Assembly (NCBI RefSeq): GCF_019008365.1
Contig: NZ_JAHHUL010000018.1
Location: 34,441-98,440 of the forward strand
DNA length: 64,000 nt
Direction: 5' to 3'
Source: Phosphitispora fastidiosa
Lineage (GTDB): Bacteria > Bacillota > Thermincolia > Thermincolales > UBA2595
A program made the translations under genes and the position numbers. Of the stretch, positions 40,884 to 50,031 are shown piece by piece. The stretch's first letter is position 1. Each line of letters begins with the position of its first letter. The notes below the pieces were generated by a model, which was not told the DNA's origin, ran no database searches, and was given only the letters and a program-made list of their open reading frames with translations.

Positions 40884-41672
40884 ATGAAACGAAGCGAAGA
40901 ACTGTTGCGATTGTCAGTCATTAGCATTGAAGACGGAAAAGAGCTGGGAACTGTAAGTGATCTGGTAATAAACGCCGATAACGGACTGGTACAGTATTTG
41001 GTAGTAGATAATGGCCTCCGGTATCTGGGTATCAAGGTTTTACCTTTCAGACTGGTTGAAGGTGTTGGGGAAGATGCAGTTACCATTCAGAATTCTTCCT
41101 GTATTGTGGACCTTGGTGATGAGCCCGAAATAAACGGACTTCTGGAGAAAAACGTGCGGGTCAAAGGTACCAGGGTCATGACCAGAAAAGGTAAAATGAT
41201 CGGTATGGTCAGCGAAATTCTGGTGGATGAGGACAATGAGGGCCGCATTGATGCCTGTGAAATGACTTCATTAGATGATACAGGCAGTAAAGAAATAATC
41301 CCCTCAGATAAGATTATTACTTTTGGCAAAGATGTTCTGATTATCAATGAGTTATCGGGAAATTCCGGCAGTCCGGAAAAAAGTTCAAATACTCAAAATG
41401 TATCACCTGACAGCGCTTCTACTGAAACTGCAGAAGCAACCGCAGAAATATTGCCTGAGGAAAAAGCCGGGACCCAGGAGCAGTCGGAAGCGGCTAAACT
41501 ATTTGAAGAAAGACAACGGAAATACCTTTTGGGCCGGAAGGCAAGTAAAAGGATTGAAACCGAAACCGGAGAAGCTATAGCTGAAGAGGGAGATGTTATT
41601 ACCGAAGAGTTAATGGATAAAGCCAAAGCGACCGGTAAATTCTCCGAACTCTCCATGAATACCAGGGATTAG
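40884..41672 (+). CDS. Protein with two PRC-barrel domains
   Basis: The 262-residue protein has two PRC-barrel units, RLSVISIEDGKELGTVSDLVINADNG at about 8-75 and KGTRVMTRKGKMIGMVSEILVDEDNEGRIDACEM at about 90-155, each a small beta-barrel. A disordered Ala/Glu/Thr-rich linker (about 158-205) and a basic C-terminal segment with a GDVITEELMDKAKATGKFSEL motif follow. PRC barrels occur in photosystem assembly factors, RimM and sporulation proteins (YlmC/YmxH). Here the role is unknown. GGAGAG lies before the ATG. Confidence 0.82.
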   Translation: MKRSEELLRLSVISIEDGKELGTVSDLVINADNGLVQYLVVDNGLRYLGIKVLPFRLVEGVGEDAVTIQNSSCIVDLGDEPEINGLLEKNVRVKGTRVMTRKGKMIGMVSEILVDEDNEGRIDACEMTSLDDTGSKEIIPSDKIITFGKDVLIINELSGNSGSPEKSSNTQNVSPDSASTETAEATAEILPEEKAGTQEQSEAAKLFEERQRKYLLGRKASKRIETETGEAIAEEGDVITEELMDKAKATGKFSELSMNTRD

Positions 41673-41709
41673 GTTAAATTTAGGAGGAATCCAGGCTGGG
41701 GGAGCGAAA

Positions 41710-42978
41710 ATGACCGGTTTTCCGAAAAAATACCTGTTGATTGCCGCTTTTCTGATATCCCAGGGCTTGGTCAGTATCCTAGGTGGACTGGCTTTTGCAT
41801 CTGTCCCCGGGGGAAATATAATTTTCCCTGGGGTTTTTATTAGCGGTATGAAGGTCGGAGGCTTGACTGCGGATCAGGCTGCAGCTCTGCTGGGGAAAAA
41901 CCGTGATAAGCTGCAGACCGAAAACATAGTTTTGCAGTATCAAGAGAAGACATGGCTTTACTCACTTAATAAATTGGGGATTACTTTTGATATTAGGGCT
42001 ACAGTTGATAAGGCCCTTTTGGAAGGGAAAAGCGGCAGCAGCATACGGAAAGTGCTGGAAATGTTCAGGATCAGGTACAGTAAGCCTAATTTCCCCCTGG
42101 AATACAATTTGGATGAAGCCAAATTTAATAGTGCCCTTAAGGAAATTGCAGGAGAAATCAATGTTCAGCCTGTAAATGCAGCTATAGTATCTGAGCGTGG
42201 CAAGGTTCGGCTGGTTCCTGAAGGCGAAGGTATATCACTTAACATAGCGGTTGCTATGGAACAGGTCAGGGAAGCCATCCGCAAATCAGGCAATGTGCCT
42301 GTGAAGCTCCAGGTTGCGCAGGCAATGCCGCATATCAAGGCTTCAGACCTTAAAGGGATCAATAGGGTAATCGGTGCCGGGATTACGGCTTTTTCATCTT
42401 CGGATAAAGAAAGAGCTGATAATATTTACCTGGCTGTTAAAATGTTAAATGGGACAATTATACCGCCAGGGCAGGTATTCTCCTTTAATACAATGGTTGG
42501 GCCCAGGGTCAGAGAGCAAGGCTACCGCAGCGCCCCGGTGCTGGTAAACGGGCGTCTGGCAGAGGGTACCGGGGGTGGTGTATGCCAGGTTGCCACAACC
42601 CTTTACGAAGCTGCTCTTTATTCCGGGTTAGCGATTAAAGAACGACACCCTCATTCTTCGCCTCCCGCCTATATCGGTCCTGGACTGGATGCTGCAGTAG
42701 TTTACGGGGAAATGGATTTGAAGTTTCTTAACAATACCGATACGCCAATATACATATCAGCTATTGTTGCAGATGGTCGTGTCAATGTAAAACTATTTGG
42801 CGCCGGAAACCCGGGAGAATCTGTTCAGATGGTTACCGAAAATGGCAATGATGACGAAAACATGAGGTCCGAAAGGTCTTATGTCAGGGTTTATAGAATA
42901 TTCTATAACTATGGGGCAGAAGCTAGGAGGGAGCTTGTTTCTGAAGATTACTATCTTAAAGGAATAATAATAAAATGA
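41710..42978 (+). CDS. VanW-family exported protein with peptidoglycan-binding-like domain
   Basis: The 422-residue protein has an N-terminal signal/anchor helix, a PG_binding_4-like region (VFISGMKVGGLTADQAAALL) and the VanW domain with NGTIIPPGQVFSFNTMVGPR, EGTGGGVCQVATTLYEAALYSGL and HPHSSPPAYIGPGLDAAV. VanW proteins occur in vancomycin-resistance loci but most, like this one, are chromosomal with unknown role in the wall; this class resembles YoaR of Bacillus. No resistance cluster is present. GGGGGAG precedes ATG 41710. Confidence 0.9.
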   Translation: MTGFPKKYLLIAAFLISQGLVSILGGLAFASVPGGNIIFPGVFISGMKVGGLTADQAAALLGKNRDKLQTENIVLQYQEKTWLYSLNKLGITFDIRATVDKALLEGKSGSSIRKVLEMFRIRYSKPNFPLEYNLDEAKFNSALKEIAGEINVQPVNAAIVSERGKVRLVPEGEGISLNIAVAMEQVREAIRKSGNVPVKLQVAQAMPHIKASDLKGINRVIGAGITAFSSSDKERADNIYLAVKMLNGTIIPPGQVFSFNTMVGPRVREQGYRSAPVLVNGRLAEGTGGGVCQVATTLYEAALYSGLAIKERHPHSSPPAYIGPGLDAAVVYGEMDLKFLNNTDTPIYISAIVADGRVNVKLFGAGNPGESVQMVTENGNDDENMRSERSYVRVYRIFYNYGAEARRELVSEDYYLKGIIIK

Positions 42979-42996
42979 CTTGGAGGTCCGCTAATA

Positions 42997-43278
42997 ATGT
43001 TTGCAGGTTTGTGTACTGTGGAGTTGCGGCTTGACTGGTCCAACTCTCTCAAGGACAAACGGCGGGAAATCAAGAGCCTGATAGACAGGGTGCGCCTTAA
43101 ATTCAATGTTTCTATTGCCGAGACCGGGTGTCAGGATGAATGGAGGAAGGCTGTCCTTGGGTTTGCAGCGGTAAGTTCTGACCGCAGGCATGTGGACAGT
43201 ATGGTTAATGAGGTCATCAAATTCATTGAACGGAATACGGATGCGGAAATGATGTCAATAAATACGGAGATAATTTAA
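42997..43278 (+). CDS. DUF503 family protein
   Basis: The 93-residue product has the DUF503 pattern: CTVELRLDWSNSLKDKRREIKSLIDRVRLKFNVSIAE and AVSSDRRHVDSMVNEVIKFIE. The family (YlxP-like) is a small ferredoxin-like fold, often near rbfA in Firmicutes and thought to bind RNA or ribosomes. Here it follows vanW. TGGAGG stands 10 bases before the ATG. Confidence 0.9.
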   Translation: MFAGLCTVELRLDWSNSLKDKRREIKSLIDRVRLKFNVSIAETGCQDEWRKAVLGFAAVSSDRRHVDSMVNEVIKFIERNTDAEMMSINTEII

Positions 43279-43304
43279 AGGGGCTGTCTTGAGACAGCCC
43301 CTTT
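43277..43304. terminator. Bidirectional Rho-independent terminator
   Basis: AAAGGGGCTGTC (43277-43288), loop TTGA, GACAGCCCCTTT (43293-43304). It separates DUF503 from the convergent exonuclease gene, whose stop is 9 bases away. Confidence 0.92.
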
Positions 43305-43312
43305 TGCTTTAC

Positions 43313-44044
43313 TTATTGGAACGACCTCCAGTGGAGGTAATTATATAGGTCACCAAGAGTATATATGCTGCGTGAAGCCAGCATCTTGAAAAACTCTAGC
43401 AGGATTTCGGCTGTTACCAGGGAATCGCCAAGTGACGTATGCCGTCCTTCGGGAGACAGCTTGTAGAACCTGATTAGGGCATCCAGAGTCTGACAATTCT
43501 TCCCGGTGAGGAGGGCATTTGAGAGGACAAATGTATCCACGATGTGATGCGATATTTTTGTATGGCAGTACTGCTTAAGTTTGATGTTGATAAAGTGGAG
43601 GTCGAAATCAGAATTATGGGCTACCAGCACACTGTTTCTGGCGAAGTCAAGAAATTCGTTGAGGACCCAGAGGACAGATGGGCAATTTTCCACCATCTCA
43701 TTGCTAATTCCGGTAATCTCGGTAGCAAGCGGCGGGATGTCCCTGTGGGGATTTACCAGCTGGTCAAAATATATATCCTTTCGAAGTTGACCATTTTCTA
43801 TCACCACAGCGCTCACGGAGGTAATTTCATCTCCACTGAAGGGATACAGTCCGGTTGTTTCCAGATCAAATACTACGAATCTGGTTTTCATAAGAGGCGT
43901 ATCCAGTGATATCTTATTTTTTTCGGCCGCGGTTTTATATCTAATCTCGAGAAGCACGGCGGGGTCAATTTCTCCTGAGGCGATGTCTTTGCGGGGGCTC
44001 CTCAAACCTACGGCCCATTGAAGGATTCTAAACAGATCTTTCAT
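43313..44044 (-). CDS. DnaQ-like 3'-5' exonuclease
   Basis: The 243-residue protein has the DEDDh motifs: VVFDLETTGLYPFSGDEI (Asp and Glu), VAHNSDFDLHF (Asp) and HTSLGDSLVTAEIL (His and Asp). This group is related to the epsilon subunit of DNA polymerase III and to PolC exonuclease domains. An N-terminal ~55-residue helical extension precedes it. GGAGGA stands 11 bases before ATG 44044. It follows the cNMP/CBS/DUF294 gene by 39 bases; this pair recurs in many bacteria, often near an acetate symporter. Confidence 0.9.
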   Translation of the reverse strand: MKDLFRILQWAVGLRSPRKDIASGEIDPAVLLEIRYKTAAEKNKISLDTPLMKTRFVVFDLETTGLYPFSGDEITSVSAVVIENGQLRKDIYFDQLVNPHRDIPPLATEITGISNEMVENCPSVLWVLNEFLDFARNSVLVAHNSDFDLHFINIKLKQYCHTKISHHIVDTFVLSNALLTGKNCQTLDALIRFYKLSPEGRHTSLGDSLVTAEILLEFFKMLASRSIYTLGDLYNYLHWRSFQ

Positions 44045-44083
44045 CTGCACACACTTCCTCCGGTAGAATGCCGGCAGGCCGGG

Positions 44084-45997
44084 TTAATAACCCTCTACCC
44101 TGAAATAAGAGCCGGTAAAACTTTGTAGTCTGGTTATTGCTTTAAATGATTCGCGAAGGACTGCCTGCTCCCGTTTGCTTAAATTGTACGGGTTGAGATA
44201 GTTGTCGGGTTCCAGGCTCAGGGCCTGTTTACGCAGGTTCTCCCTGTTCCTGAATGTCAGCAGGGTTTCATATGCCGCATCAATATACTCTGCATCATCC
44301 TTAGGCAGGGTACCGTTTGCAGTGAGTTGTGCAATTCGCGCAAAGGTATTGGTTGCGGTAATCCCATCCCGGATTGAGAAAATCCGGGTGCAGTCAACGA
44401 TATGAACCAGTGCGGTACCTTTTATATCCAGTTCACCCTTGTGCTCCGGGGACTTTTCTGTAATGAACTGTTTGAAAAGTCCGAGGGGCACGGCGTGTGA
44501 CAGGTCATCCCTGGCAAGGAAATGTAAAACAATCGGGGATTCATTGATAAGCCGGAACACACTGTTTTTCAAGCGTTCTGCCAGTCTTACCGTCCCGTAA
44601 ACAGGTCGGAAATCCAGGAAAATCGTAAAGTTGCGCAGCATTTCTGAGTGGGGTTCCTGGACCCAGTAGGTTACTGTGGAAACCCATTCCTTATAAGGCC
44701 TGCGCCATTGCTTATTGGTAGCCATCACGTTGCCGCTGCACAGGGCGAAACCACATTGGTTGAGGGCATCTACAACTTTGGCTGCCAATCGGGGGAAGTA
44801 GCTTTCTGCTTCCTCTATTTTAATAGGGTCGGTGTCGTCATAAATAATGCCATTATCCTGGTCCGTCCGGGTAATCTGTTCTTTACGGCCGCTGCTGCCC
44901 ATTGTAATCCAGCAGTAGTCGACAGGGGGCAGACCATAGCCCTCATCCAGCATCTGCCTTTCACAAATCTGAATGATTTTTCTGGTCAGCCTATCATAAA
45001 GTTCTGTCATGACCTCACAAATCTCTCTGGATGAGGCCTTTTCCGCCACCAGGGCCTTGAGGACATTGTCGATATCATGACTGGATCTTACCAGACCTTC
45101 TATTGTTGTTTCTGATTCAACATTACTAACTGTGGTAATAGCACCGGTGCTCCGGCTCTGTACCAGGTCACGCAGAGTGACGATTCCGAGGAGTTCGCCG
45201 TTGTTGATAATGGGAAGCTGCTTAACCTTATTTTTGACCATTGTAAGCAGGGCCTGAAAATAAAAGGCCTCCGGAGGCAGAGTCACCGGGTTGGGGGTCA
45301 TCACATCTCTCACCTTTGTTTCGGTAAAATTGTTGTCTCCCCTGGTGAGTATTCTGGAAACCATGTCAGACTCAGTTATAATTCCAACTGGGTGCTTTGA
45401 TTGATTGACCACCACAAGTGAGCTGATCCTGTTTTTGGTCAGCTTTCTGGCGGCAGTTGTTACCAGGTCATCCTCAGTACAGGTGATGACTGGTGATGTC
45501 ATTACAGCGGTAACTCGTTTTCTGAATGGCTGGGCATCTTCCATTCCGTACGCATCGTACGACTGTTCCATGATTACTTCATTAAACATTTCCCTGAGCC
45601 TGTCTGTCAGCAGCCTGTTGAAAAAATCAGAAAACTGGGGACTCTGCTGCATGAGGGTGTCAAAAATGTCCCTGTGAAGCAGCAGGCATGTACAGTCTGT
45701 CGCTGCCCTCATGGATGCGGGGTAATTCTTTTCAGAAAGAATCACCGTCTCACCGAAAATATCATACGGGCGGCGCAGGCCTACCACGGATTCCACTCCC
45801 TTTTCGTTGTGGACGATTATTTCGGCAACACCATCGGTAATAATGAACAGAGTATTTAGGGACGCGTCTCCCTGTCTGAACATAAAGCTTTCCCTGGGAT
45901 ATTTCTTTTCCTGAATATTGGGTTGGATAGACATAAGTATTTGAAGGTCCAATTGATTAAAGGGAGTAATTTTTTCAAGAATCTCAATTTTTTGCAT
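44084..45997 (-). CDS. cNMP-binding, CBS-pair and DUF294 nucleotidyltransferase-like signalling protein
   Basis: The 637-residue protein has a cyclic-nucleotide-binding fold (about 10-130), a CBS pair (about 160-280; VMTSPVITCTEDDLVTTAARKL and VRDVMTPNPVTLPPEA), a DUF294 nucleotidyltransferase-like domain with MGSSGRKEQITRTDQDNGIIY, and DUF294_C. The GSSGR...DQD motif resembles the GlnD/KNTase active site. It is probably a cytosolic regulator that senses nucleotides. Usually linked with DUF485/ActP symporters, which here lie separately at 58.6 kb. Confidence 0.92.
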   Translation of the reverse strand: MQKIEILEKITPFNQLDLQILMSIQPNIQEKKYPRESFMFRQGDASLNTLFIITDGVAEIIVHNEKGVESVVGLRRPYDIFGETVILSEKNYPASMRAATDCTCLLLHRDIFDTLMQQSPQFSDFFNRLLTDRLREMFNEVIMEQSYDAYGMEDAQPFRKRVTAVMTSPVITCTEDDLVTTAARKLTKNRISSLVVVNQSKHPVGIITESDMVSRILTRGDNNFTETKVRDVMTPNPVTLPPEAFYFQALLTMVKNKVKQLPIINNGELLGIVTLRDLVQSRSTGAITTVSNVESETTIEGLVRSSHDIDNVLKALVAEKASSREICEVMTELYDRLTRKIIQICERQMLDEGYGLPPVDYCWITMGSSGRKEQITRTDQDNGIIYDDTDPIKIEEAESYFPRLAAKVVDALNQCGFALCSGNVMATNKQWRRPYKEWVSTVTYWVQEPHSEMLRNFTIFLDFRPVYGTVRLAERLKNSVFRLINESPIVLHFLARDDLSHAVPLGLFKQFITEKSPEHKGELDIKGTALVHIVDCTRIFSIRDGITATNTFARIAQLTANGTLPKDDAEYIDAAYETLLTFRNRENLRKQALSLEPDNYLNPYNLSKREQAVLRESFKAITRLQSFTGSYFRVEGY

Positions 45998-46162
45998 AAT
46001 AAAACACCCCCGAGGATGCCTGTTTAAAACAATATACTACAAATTGTTACTAATATACAATGATTTTATGACTGGTGGGCGATATATGAGGGTTAACGGT
46101 CGTAAACCGTGACCAATGGGAGAAGGCCTTTGTTCTTATAGTAAAGGGCTGCCAATATTTTG

Positions 46163-46335
46163 GGTTAATTACTTATGGCTATTAAAGTGAGAGTGGCAGA
46201 TATATTCCTCCACGATGGCAACGATTCAGCTTGTTACCGGCTCCCGCATTCGCGGCTCGCCGACAAGCTGACATCAGACTCATCGTTCCGGAACACATCT
46301 GCCACTCTCTAATTTATAGCCATAAGTAATTAACC
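46163..46335 (+). repeat. Structured intergenic repeat, copy E, with perfect 20-base outer inverted repeat
   Basis: An exact 20-base inverted repeat (46163-46182 and 46316-46335) encloses an inner stem AGAGTGGCAGAT (46190-46201) with ATCTGCCACTCT (46297-46308). The core has TTCCTCC, closing stem CGATG/CATCG, an AGCTTGT...ACAAGCT hairpin, GACATCAGAC and GTTCCGGAACACATCT. Compared with copy B, outer and inner stems both have different bases yet pair fully. The 45998-46162 stretch before it holds nothing recognisable. Confidence 0.9.
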
Positions 46336-46373
46336 ATTAATATTTGTGACATTCCCAGTTGCTTAAAAAACTA

Positions 46374-46425
46374 AGAGGCCTTTAGTATTGACGTCAGACT
46401 CGCCCTTGGGAACACACCAGCCTCT
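46374..46425 (+). repeat. Remnant of the structured repeat (right half only)
   Basis: GACGTCAGACTCGCCC (from 46390) and TTGGGAACACACCAGCCTCTC copy the right half of the family core; the left TTCCTCC half is absent. AGAGGC (46374-46379) can pair with GCCTCT (46420-46425). It abuts the truncated DUF5677-like gene. Confidence 0.6.
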
Positions 46426-46426
46426 C

Positions 46427-46771
46427 CTATTAAATTTGTTTTTGAACTCGATTTTTTGATAATTAATCAGGTCGGATACTTCCTGGTTAAAAATCTTCAT
46501 AGGTTCTACAACAGGTAATCCGTTATTAATTCGATAGTCTTGCATTTGATCCCATTTGGTTTCTATTCTTTCTCTTCTAACGGCATCATATCTCATCCAA
46601 GCTTCTCTTACGTCAGTATGTTTGCCATTAATGTCTTTACGCAGCCATAAATATGAAAAGTCTATTAGCATTTCAAGAAGTGTTCTGGTAACAATAATTG
46701 CTGCAGAATCGTAACCTATTTTAGTAAGTTGATATATGCTAAATCCAAGATGATAAGAATGGATGTGGTGA
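46427..46771 (-). pseudogene. Fragment of a DUF5677-like gene trapped between two repeats
   Basis: The minus strand encodes about 115 recognisable residues, from SYHLGFSIYQLTKIGYDSA through RTLLEMLIDFSYLWLRKD to FNQEVSDLINYQKIEFKNK, which resemble the helical DUF5677 family. Before the fragment the frame reads through the arm of the large palindrome at 46.8 kb, giving meaningless HHIHHIH text; after it the frame enters the repeat remnant at 46.4 kb. Both ends are therefore lost and no start or ribosome site is visible. AT-rich codon use differs from the neighbours, which suggests an acquired gene that decayed. Confidence 0.6.
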
Positions 46772-47038
46772 ATGTGGTGAGGTGTTGTACAAGATTTTCC
46801 TTGCACTGACGCCGTTATGAGTCTTGCTGCGAAGCACCGGCAACAAGGCGGGAGTCCCCGTATGTTCGAAGATGGCGAAGGCCGCCGGGAAGTTTTGGCA
46901 AAGCCAAAACGAGAGGCGGCCATCTTATCAGAAAAGCTCAATGAGCCATCAAGTTCGGGGACGCTGCCTTGTTGCCGGGGAGTAGCAGCTTAGACTGATA
47001 GGCGTCAGTGCGGAAAATCGGTACAATACCCACCACAT
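46772..47038. repeat. Large (267 bp) multi-hairpin palindrome, different family
   Basis: The outer arms 46772-46813 and 47001-47038 are complementary over about 40 bases (ATGTGGTG, TTGTAC, ATTTTCC and GCACTGACGCC blocks with their complements). Inside, CCGGCAACAAGGC pairs with GCCTTGTTGCCGG, GTCCCCG with CGGGGAC, AAGATGGC with GCCATCTT-type bases and GTTTTGGC with GCCAAAAC. The whole is a nearly continuous branched hairpin ending 2 bases from the aconitase stop. It shares design but not sequence with the TTCC...GGAACA family. Confidence 0.85.
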
Positions 47039-47040
47039 AT

Positions 47041-48963
47041 TTATCCGGCTTGCTGCTTGGTGTAATTGAGGAGTCCACCTGCTTTGATGATTTCCATCTG
47101 GCGCGGGGTCAGGTCGTGGCGTACTCTAAATTCATTCCCGCCGGTGACGTTTTTGACAACCAGCTCATTCATGGTGGCAATGGATGATACGTCAATTTCC
47201 AGGGTGCTTTCTTCATTGAAGGTGTCATAATCATTTTCGTCAACGAAAGTAAGGGGGAGAATCCCGAAGTTCACCAGGTTTGCCTTGTGAATTCTGGCAA
47301 AGGATTTGGCTATAACGGCCTTTATACCCAGATACATAGGGGCAAGGGCGGCGTGTTCCCTGCTGGAACCCTGGCCATAATTGTGGCCGCCGATTACGAA
47401 CCCTTCACCTGCGTCCCTGGCCCTGTCGGGGAATGAAATATCTATTCCGGAAAATACATACTGGGAAATGGCCGGAATATTGGAGCGCAGGGGTAAAATT
47501 TTGGCTCCTGCCGGCATGATATGGTCTGTGGTAATATTGTCTCCCAGTTTCAGTAGAGCCGGTCCGCTGAGTTTTGCGGGGAGCGGCCGGTTAACCGGCA
47601 GGGACTTAATATTAGGCCCTCTCAGAACCTCAACCAGCGACGGGTCTTCAGCCGGTGGGATAATCATACTATCATCTATGAGGAACTTTTCAGGCATTGG
47701 TACATCAATATAATCTCCCAATTCTCTGGGGTCGGTGAGGACCCCCGTTAAAGCTGATGCTGCAGCTACCTCAGGGCTTGCCAGGTATACCTTGGCATCG
47801 GCAGTCCCGCTCCGCCCCTCAAAGTTTCTGTTAAAGGTCCGTACCGTGACTGCTCCGGAAGACGGCGACTGCCCCATGCCGATACATGGTCCGCAGGCTG
47901 TTTCCAGTATTCTGGCCCCGGCCGAGATGATGTCAGCCATGGCGCCGTTTCTGGCCAGCATTTCAAACACCTGGCGGGAACCGGGGGCAATACTCAGGCT
48001 TGTTGCCGGATGAACCTTTTTACCTTTGAGAATTCCGGCTACCCTCATCAGGTCAGTATAAGAAGAGTTTGTACAGCTGCCGATAACAACCTGATACACA
48101 GAGATTCGGCCCACTTCCGTGACTTTAGCTACATTATCGGGGCTGTGGGGCTGTGCTACCATGGGTTCCAGTTCAGTAAGATTTATTTCAATAATCTCGT
48201 CATAAGAGGCATTGTCATCAGCTTTGAGCTCTGACCAGTCATGTGCCCGGTCCTGAGCCTTAAGGAAACCTAGAGTAACCTCATCACTTGGGAATACTGA
48301 AGTTGTGGCACCCAGTTCGGCCCCCATATTGGTAATGGTAGCCCGTTCAGGAACACTCAGGGTGGTGACACCCTCCCCGGAGTATTCGATTATTTTTTCT
48401 ACACCGCCTTTAACGGTCATTATACGCAATAGTTCAAGAATGACATCTTTAGCTGAAACCCAGGGGTTCAGTCTGCCGCTAAGTCTTACATTTACGACCC
48501 TTGGCATATTCAGGTAAAACGGACCGCCGCCCATGGCCACGGCAACATCGAGGCCGCCTGCGCCCATAGCAAGCATACCAAGGCCGCCGCCTGTTGGGGT
48601 ATGGCTGTCTGAACCTAAAAGTGTCATCCCCGGAACCCCGAAGCGTTCCAGGTGTACCTGATGACATATCCCGTTTCCGGGCCTTGAAAAGTAAATACCG
48701 TGTTTTGCTGCAACTGACTGTAAAAATCTATGGTCATCTGCATTTTCAAAACCGGTCTGCAGTGTATTATGGTCAACATAGCTTACTGAAAGGCGGGTCT
48801 TTACCTGCGGCACTCCCATAGCTTCAAACTGAAGGTATGCCATCGTGCCGGTGGCGTCCTGTGTAAGTGTCTGATCAATTTTAACAGAAATCTCTTCATT
48901 TGGAACCATGTTTCCGGAAAGTATATGACTGCCGATGATTTTTTGCACAATATTCTGTCCCAA
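47041..48963 (-). CDS. acn: Aconitate hydratase
   Basis: The 640-residue [4Fe-4S] enzyme interconverts citrate and isocitrate. Cluster Cys residues occur in VIGSCTNSSYTD and ETACGPCIGMG; SDSHTPTGGGLGMLAMGAGG and the C-terminal swivel motifs GHNYGQGSSREHAALAP are present. The length and N-terminus (MGQNIVQKIIGSH) fit the short aconitase/AcnA-like class seen in Clostridia and Aquifex, not the 900-residue form. TTG 48963 follows GGAGG. No citrate synthase or isocitrate dehydrogenase gene is nearby. Confidence 0.95.
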   Translation of the reverse strand: MGQNIVQKIIGSHILSGNMVPNEEISVKIDQTLTQDATGTMAYLQFEAMGVPQVKTRLSVSYVDHNTLQTGFENADDHRFLQSVAAKHGIYFSRPGNGICHQVHLERFGVPGMTLLGSDSHTPTGGGLGMLAMGAGGLDVAVAMGGGPFYLNMPRVVNVRLSGRLNPWVSAKDVILELLRIMTVKGGVEKIIEYSGEGVTTLSVPERATITNMGAELGATTSVFPSDEVTLGFLKAQDRAHDWSELKADDNASYDEIIEINLTELEPMVAQPHSPDNVAKVTEVGRISVYQVVIGSCTNSSYTDLMRVAGILKGKKVHPATSLSIAPGSRQVFEMLARNGAMADIISAGARILETACGPCIGMGQSPSSGAVTVRTFNRNFEGRSGTADAKVYLASPEVAAASALTGVLTDPRELGDYIDVPMPEKFLIDDSMIIPPAEDPSLVEVLRGPNIKSLPVNRPLPAKLSGPALLKLGDNITTDHIMPAGAKILPLRSNIPAISQYVFSGIDISFPDRARDAGEGFVIGGHNYGQGSSREHAALAPMYLGIKAVIAKSFARIHKANLVNFGILPLTFVDENDYDTFNEESTLEIDVSSIATMNELVVKNVTGGNEFRVRHDLTPRQMEIIKAGGLLNYTKQQAG

Positions 48964-49195
48964 CCTGTTAACCTCCTTCTAATTCTGTTTATACCTTTAA
49001 TTAATTTATCAGAAATTGGGGTGGGTGTCAATGAATGGAGACATGCTGACCATTTGTTGTTTCATACAACCCGTTTAGCATTCATTTTAATCAGTTTACG
49101 AGAATTCCTTATCACCTTCAGAGTGAATTTGATATAATTTAATAAACATATAGTAGTTACCTGGTAGTAAAATAAATAATTTGGGGGGTGGCTTT

Positions 49196-49816
49196 ATGAC
49201 TAAATCACTGTGTACTCATGAATTTGATGAGGTCTGCAGGCTTTTGGACCGATTGTCTCACGATGCCGGGGAGATGACGATCAAAGTCTTTGACGGCTTA
49301 TTGAGGCATAGCCGGGCTAGCCTTGAAGAAGCCGAGCAGCTCGGACAGGCTATCGACAGCATGGCAAAAGAAGTAACTGTAATGGTTCTTGCAGCAAAGG
49401 AGGATTCAAAAGTTCTGCCGGCAGCAACTATTGTGGAAATGGTAAATGAAATGGAGAAAATAAAGTACAGCCTTGATAAAATAATCGTAAATATCCGCAG
49501 TAAAGCTGATGAGGGGATTCTGTTCAGTGATAAAGCCATGAGTGAATTAAAGGACTTCTTTATGGCGGCACAGGATGGTTTAAACACAGTCCATGATCTT
49601 ATTCTGACAAGAAACCCTGTTCTGATAAGTCATGTTATTGAAAAGGCGGAAACTTACGAGGAAATTGGTCGTAAATACGCCGATGAGCATCAGGAACGGC
49701 TGATTAAGGGGATTTGCCTGCCAAAATCTTCACTAATATACCTCCTGATACTCGATGGCCTAAAGGATATTCTGAGATTTCTCAAGGCTATAGCTTTTTC
49801 ATTCAAGGAGGAATAA
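49196..49816 (+). CDS. DUF47/PhoU-like protein
   Basis: The 206-residue helical protein resembles PhoU/DUF47 proteins: two three-helix repeats with acidic patches (SLEEAEQLGQAIDSMAKEV; KAETYEEIGRKYADEHQERLI). Such proteins accompany phosphate transporters (Pit) or regulate phosphate signalling. No Pit gene follows. GGGGGG stands before ATG 49196. The 232-base gap upstream has only an AT-rich promoter-like TTTGATATAAT near 49127. Confidence 0.7.
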   Translation: MTKSLCTHEFDEVCRLLDRLSHDAGEMTIKVFDGLLRHSRASLEEAEQLGQAIDSMAKEVTVMVLAAKEDSKVLPAATIVEMVNEMEKIKYSLDKIIVNIRSKADEGILFSDKAMSELKDFFMAAQDGLNTVHDLILTRNPVLISHVIEKAETYEEIGRKYADEHQERLIKGICLPKSSLIYLLILDGLKDILRFLKAIAFSFKEE

Positions 49817-49845
49817 TATCAAGGACTAATGGCTGACCGTTGGTT

Positions 49846-49904
49846 CAGGAGTGTCTCCTAAGTCTGTCCAGAAAGCACTTAGGGATACTCCTGTTATTTT
49901 TTTT
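49846..49904 (+). terminator. Rho-independent terminator
   Basis: CAGGAGT and CCTAAGT (49846-49863) pair with ACTTAGG and ACTCCTG (49877-49893), followed by a T-rich run. It closes the DUF47 gene. Confidence 0.88.
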
Positions 49905-49936
49905 GAAAGTTCAATTAATTATAAACTTCCGGCTTA

Positions 49937-49965
49937 TTGGAAAGATTGTACCTTTATGGTATAAT
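49937..49965 (+). promoter_or_regulatory. Sigma-A type promoter
   Basis: TTGGAA (49937-49942), 17 bases, TATAAT (49960-49965). It lies 66 bases before the small membrane protein and trmL. Confidence 0.65.
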
Positions 49966-50031
49966 GTATACGGAAAATATCTAATATTTCTAAAAACTTC
50001 TAAAAATACCCAAAAACTTCTTCGGAGGTCT

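Noticed and set aside
46363..46941. DUF5677-like frame as an intact gene
   Set aside because: The first third is encoded by the arm of a large palindrome and the end by a repeat remnant; there is no ribosome site.
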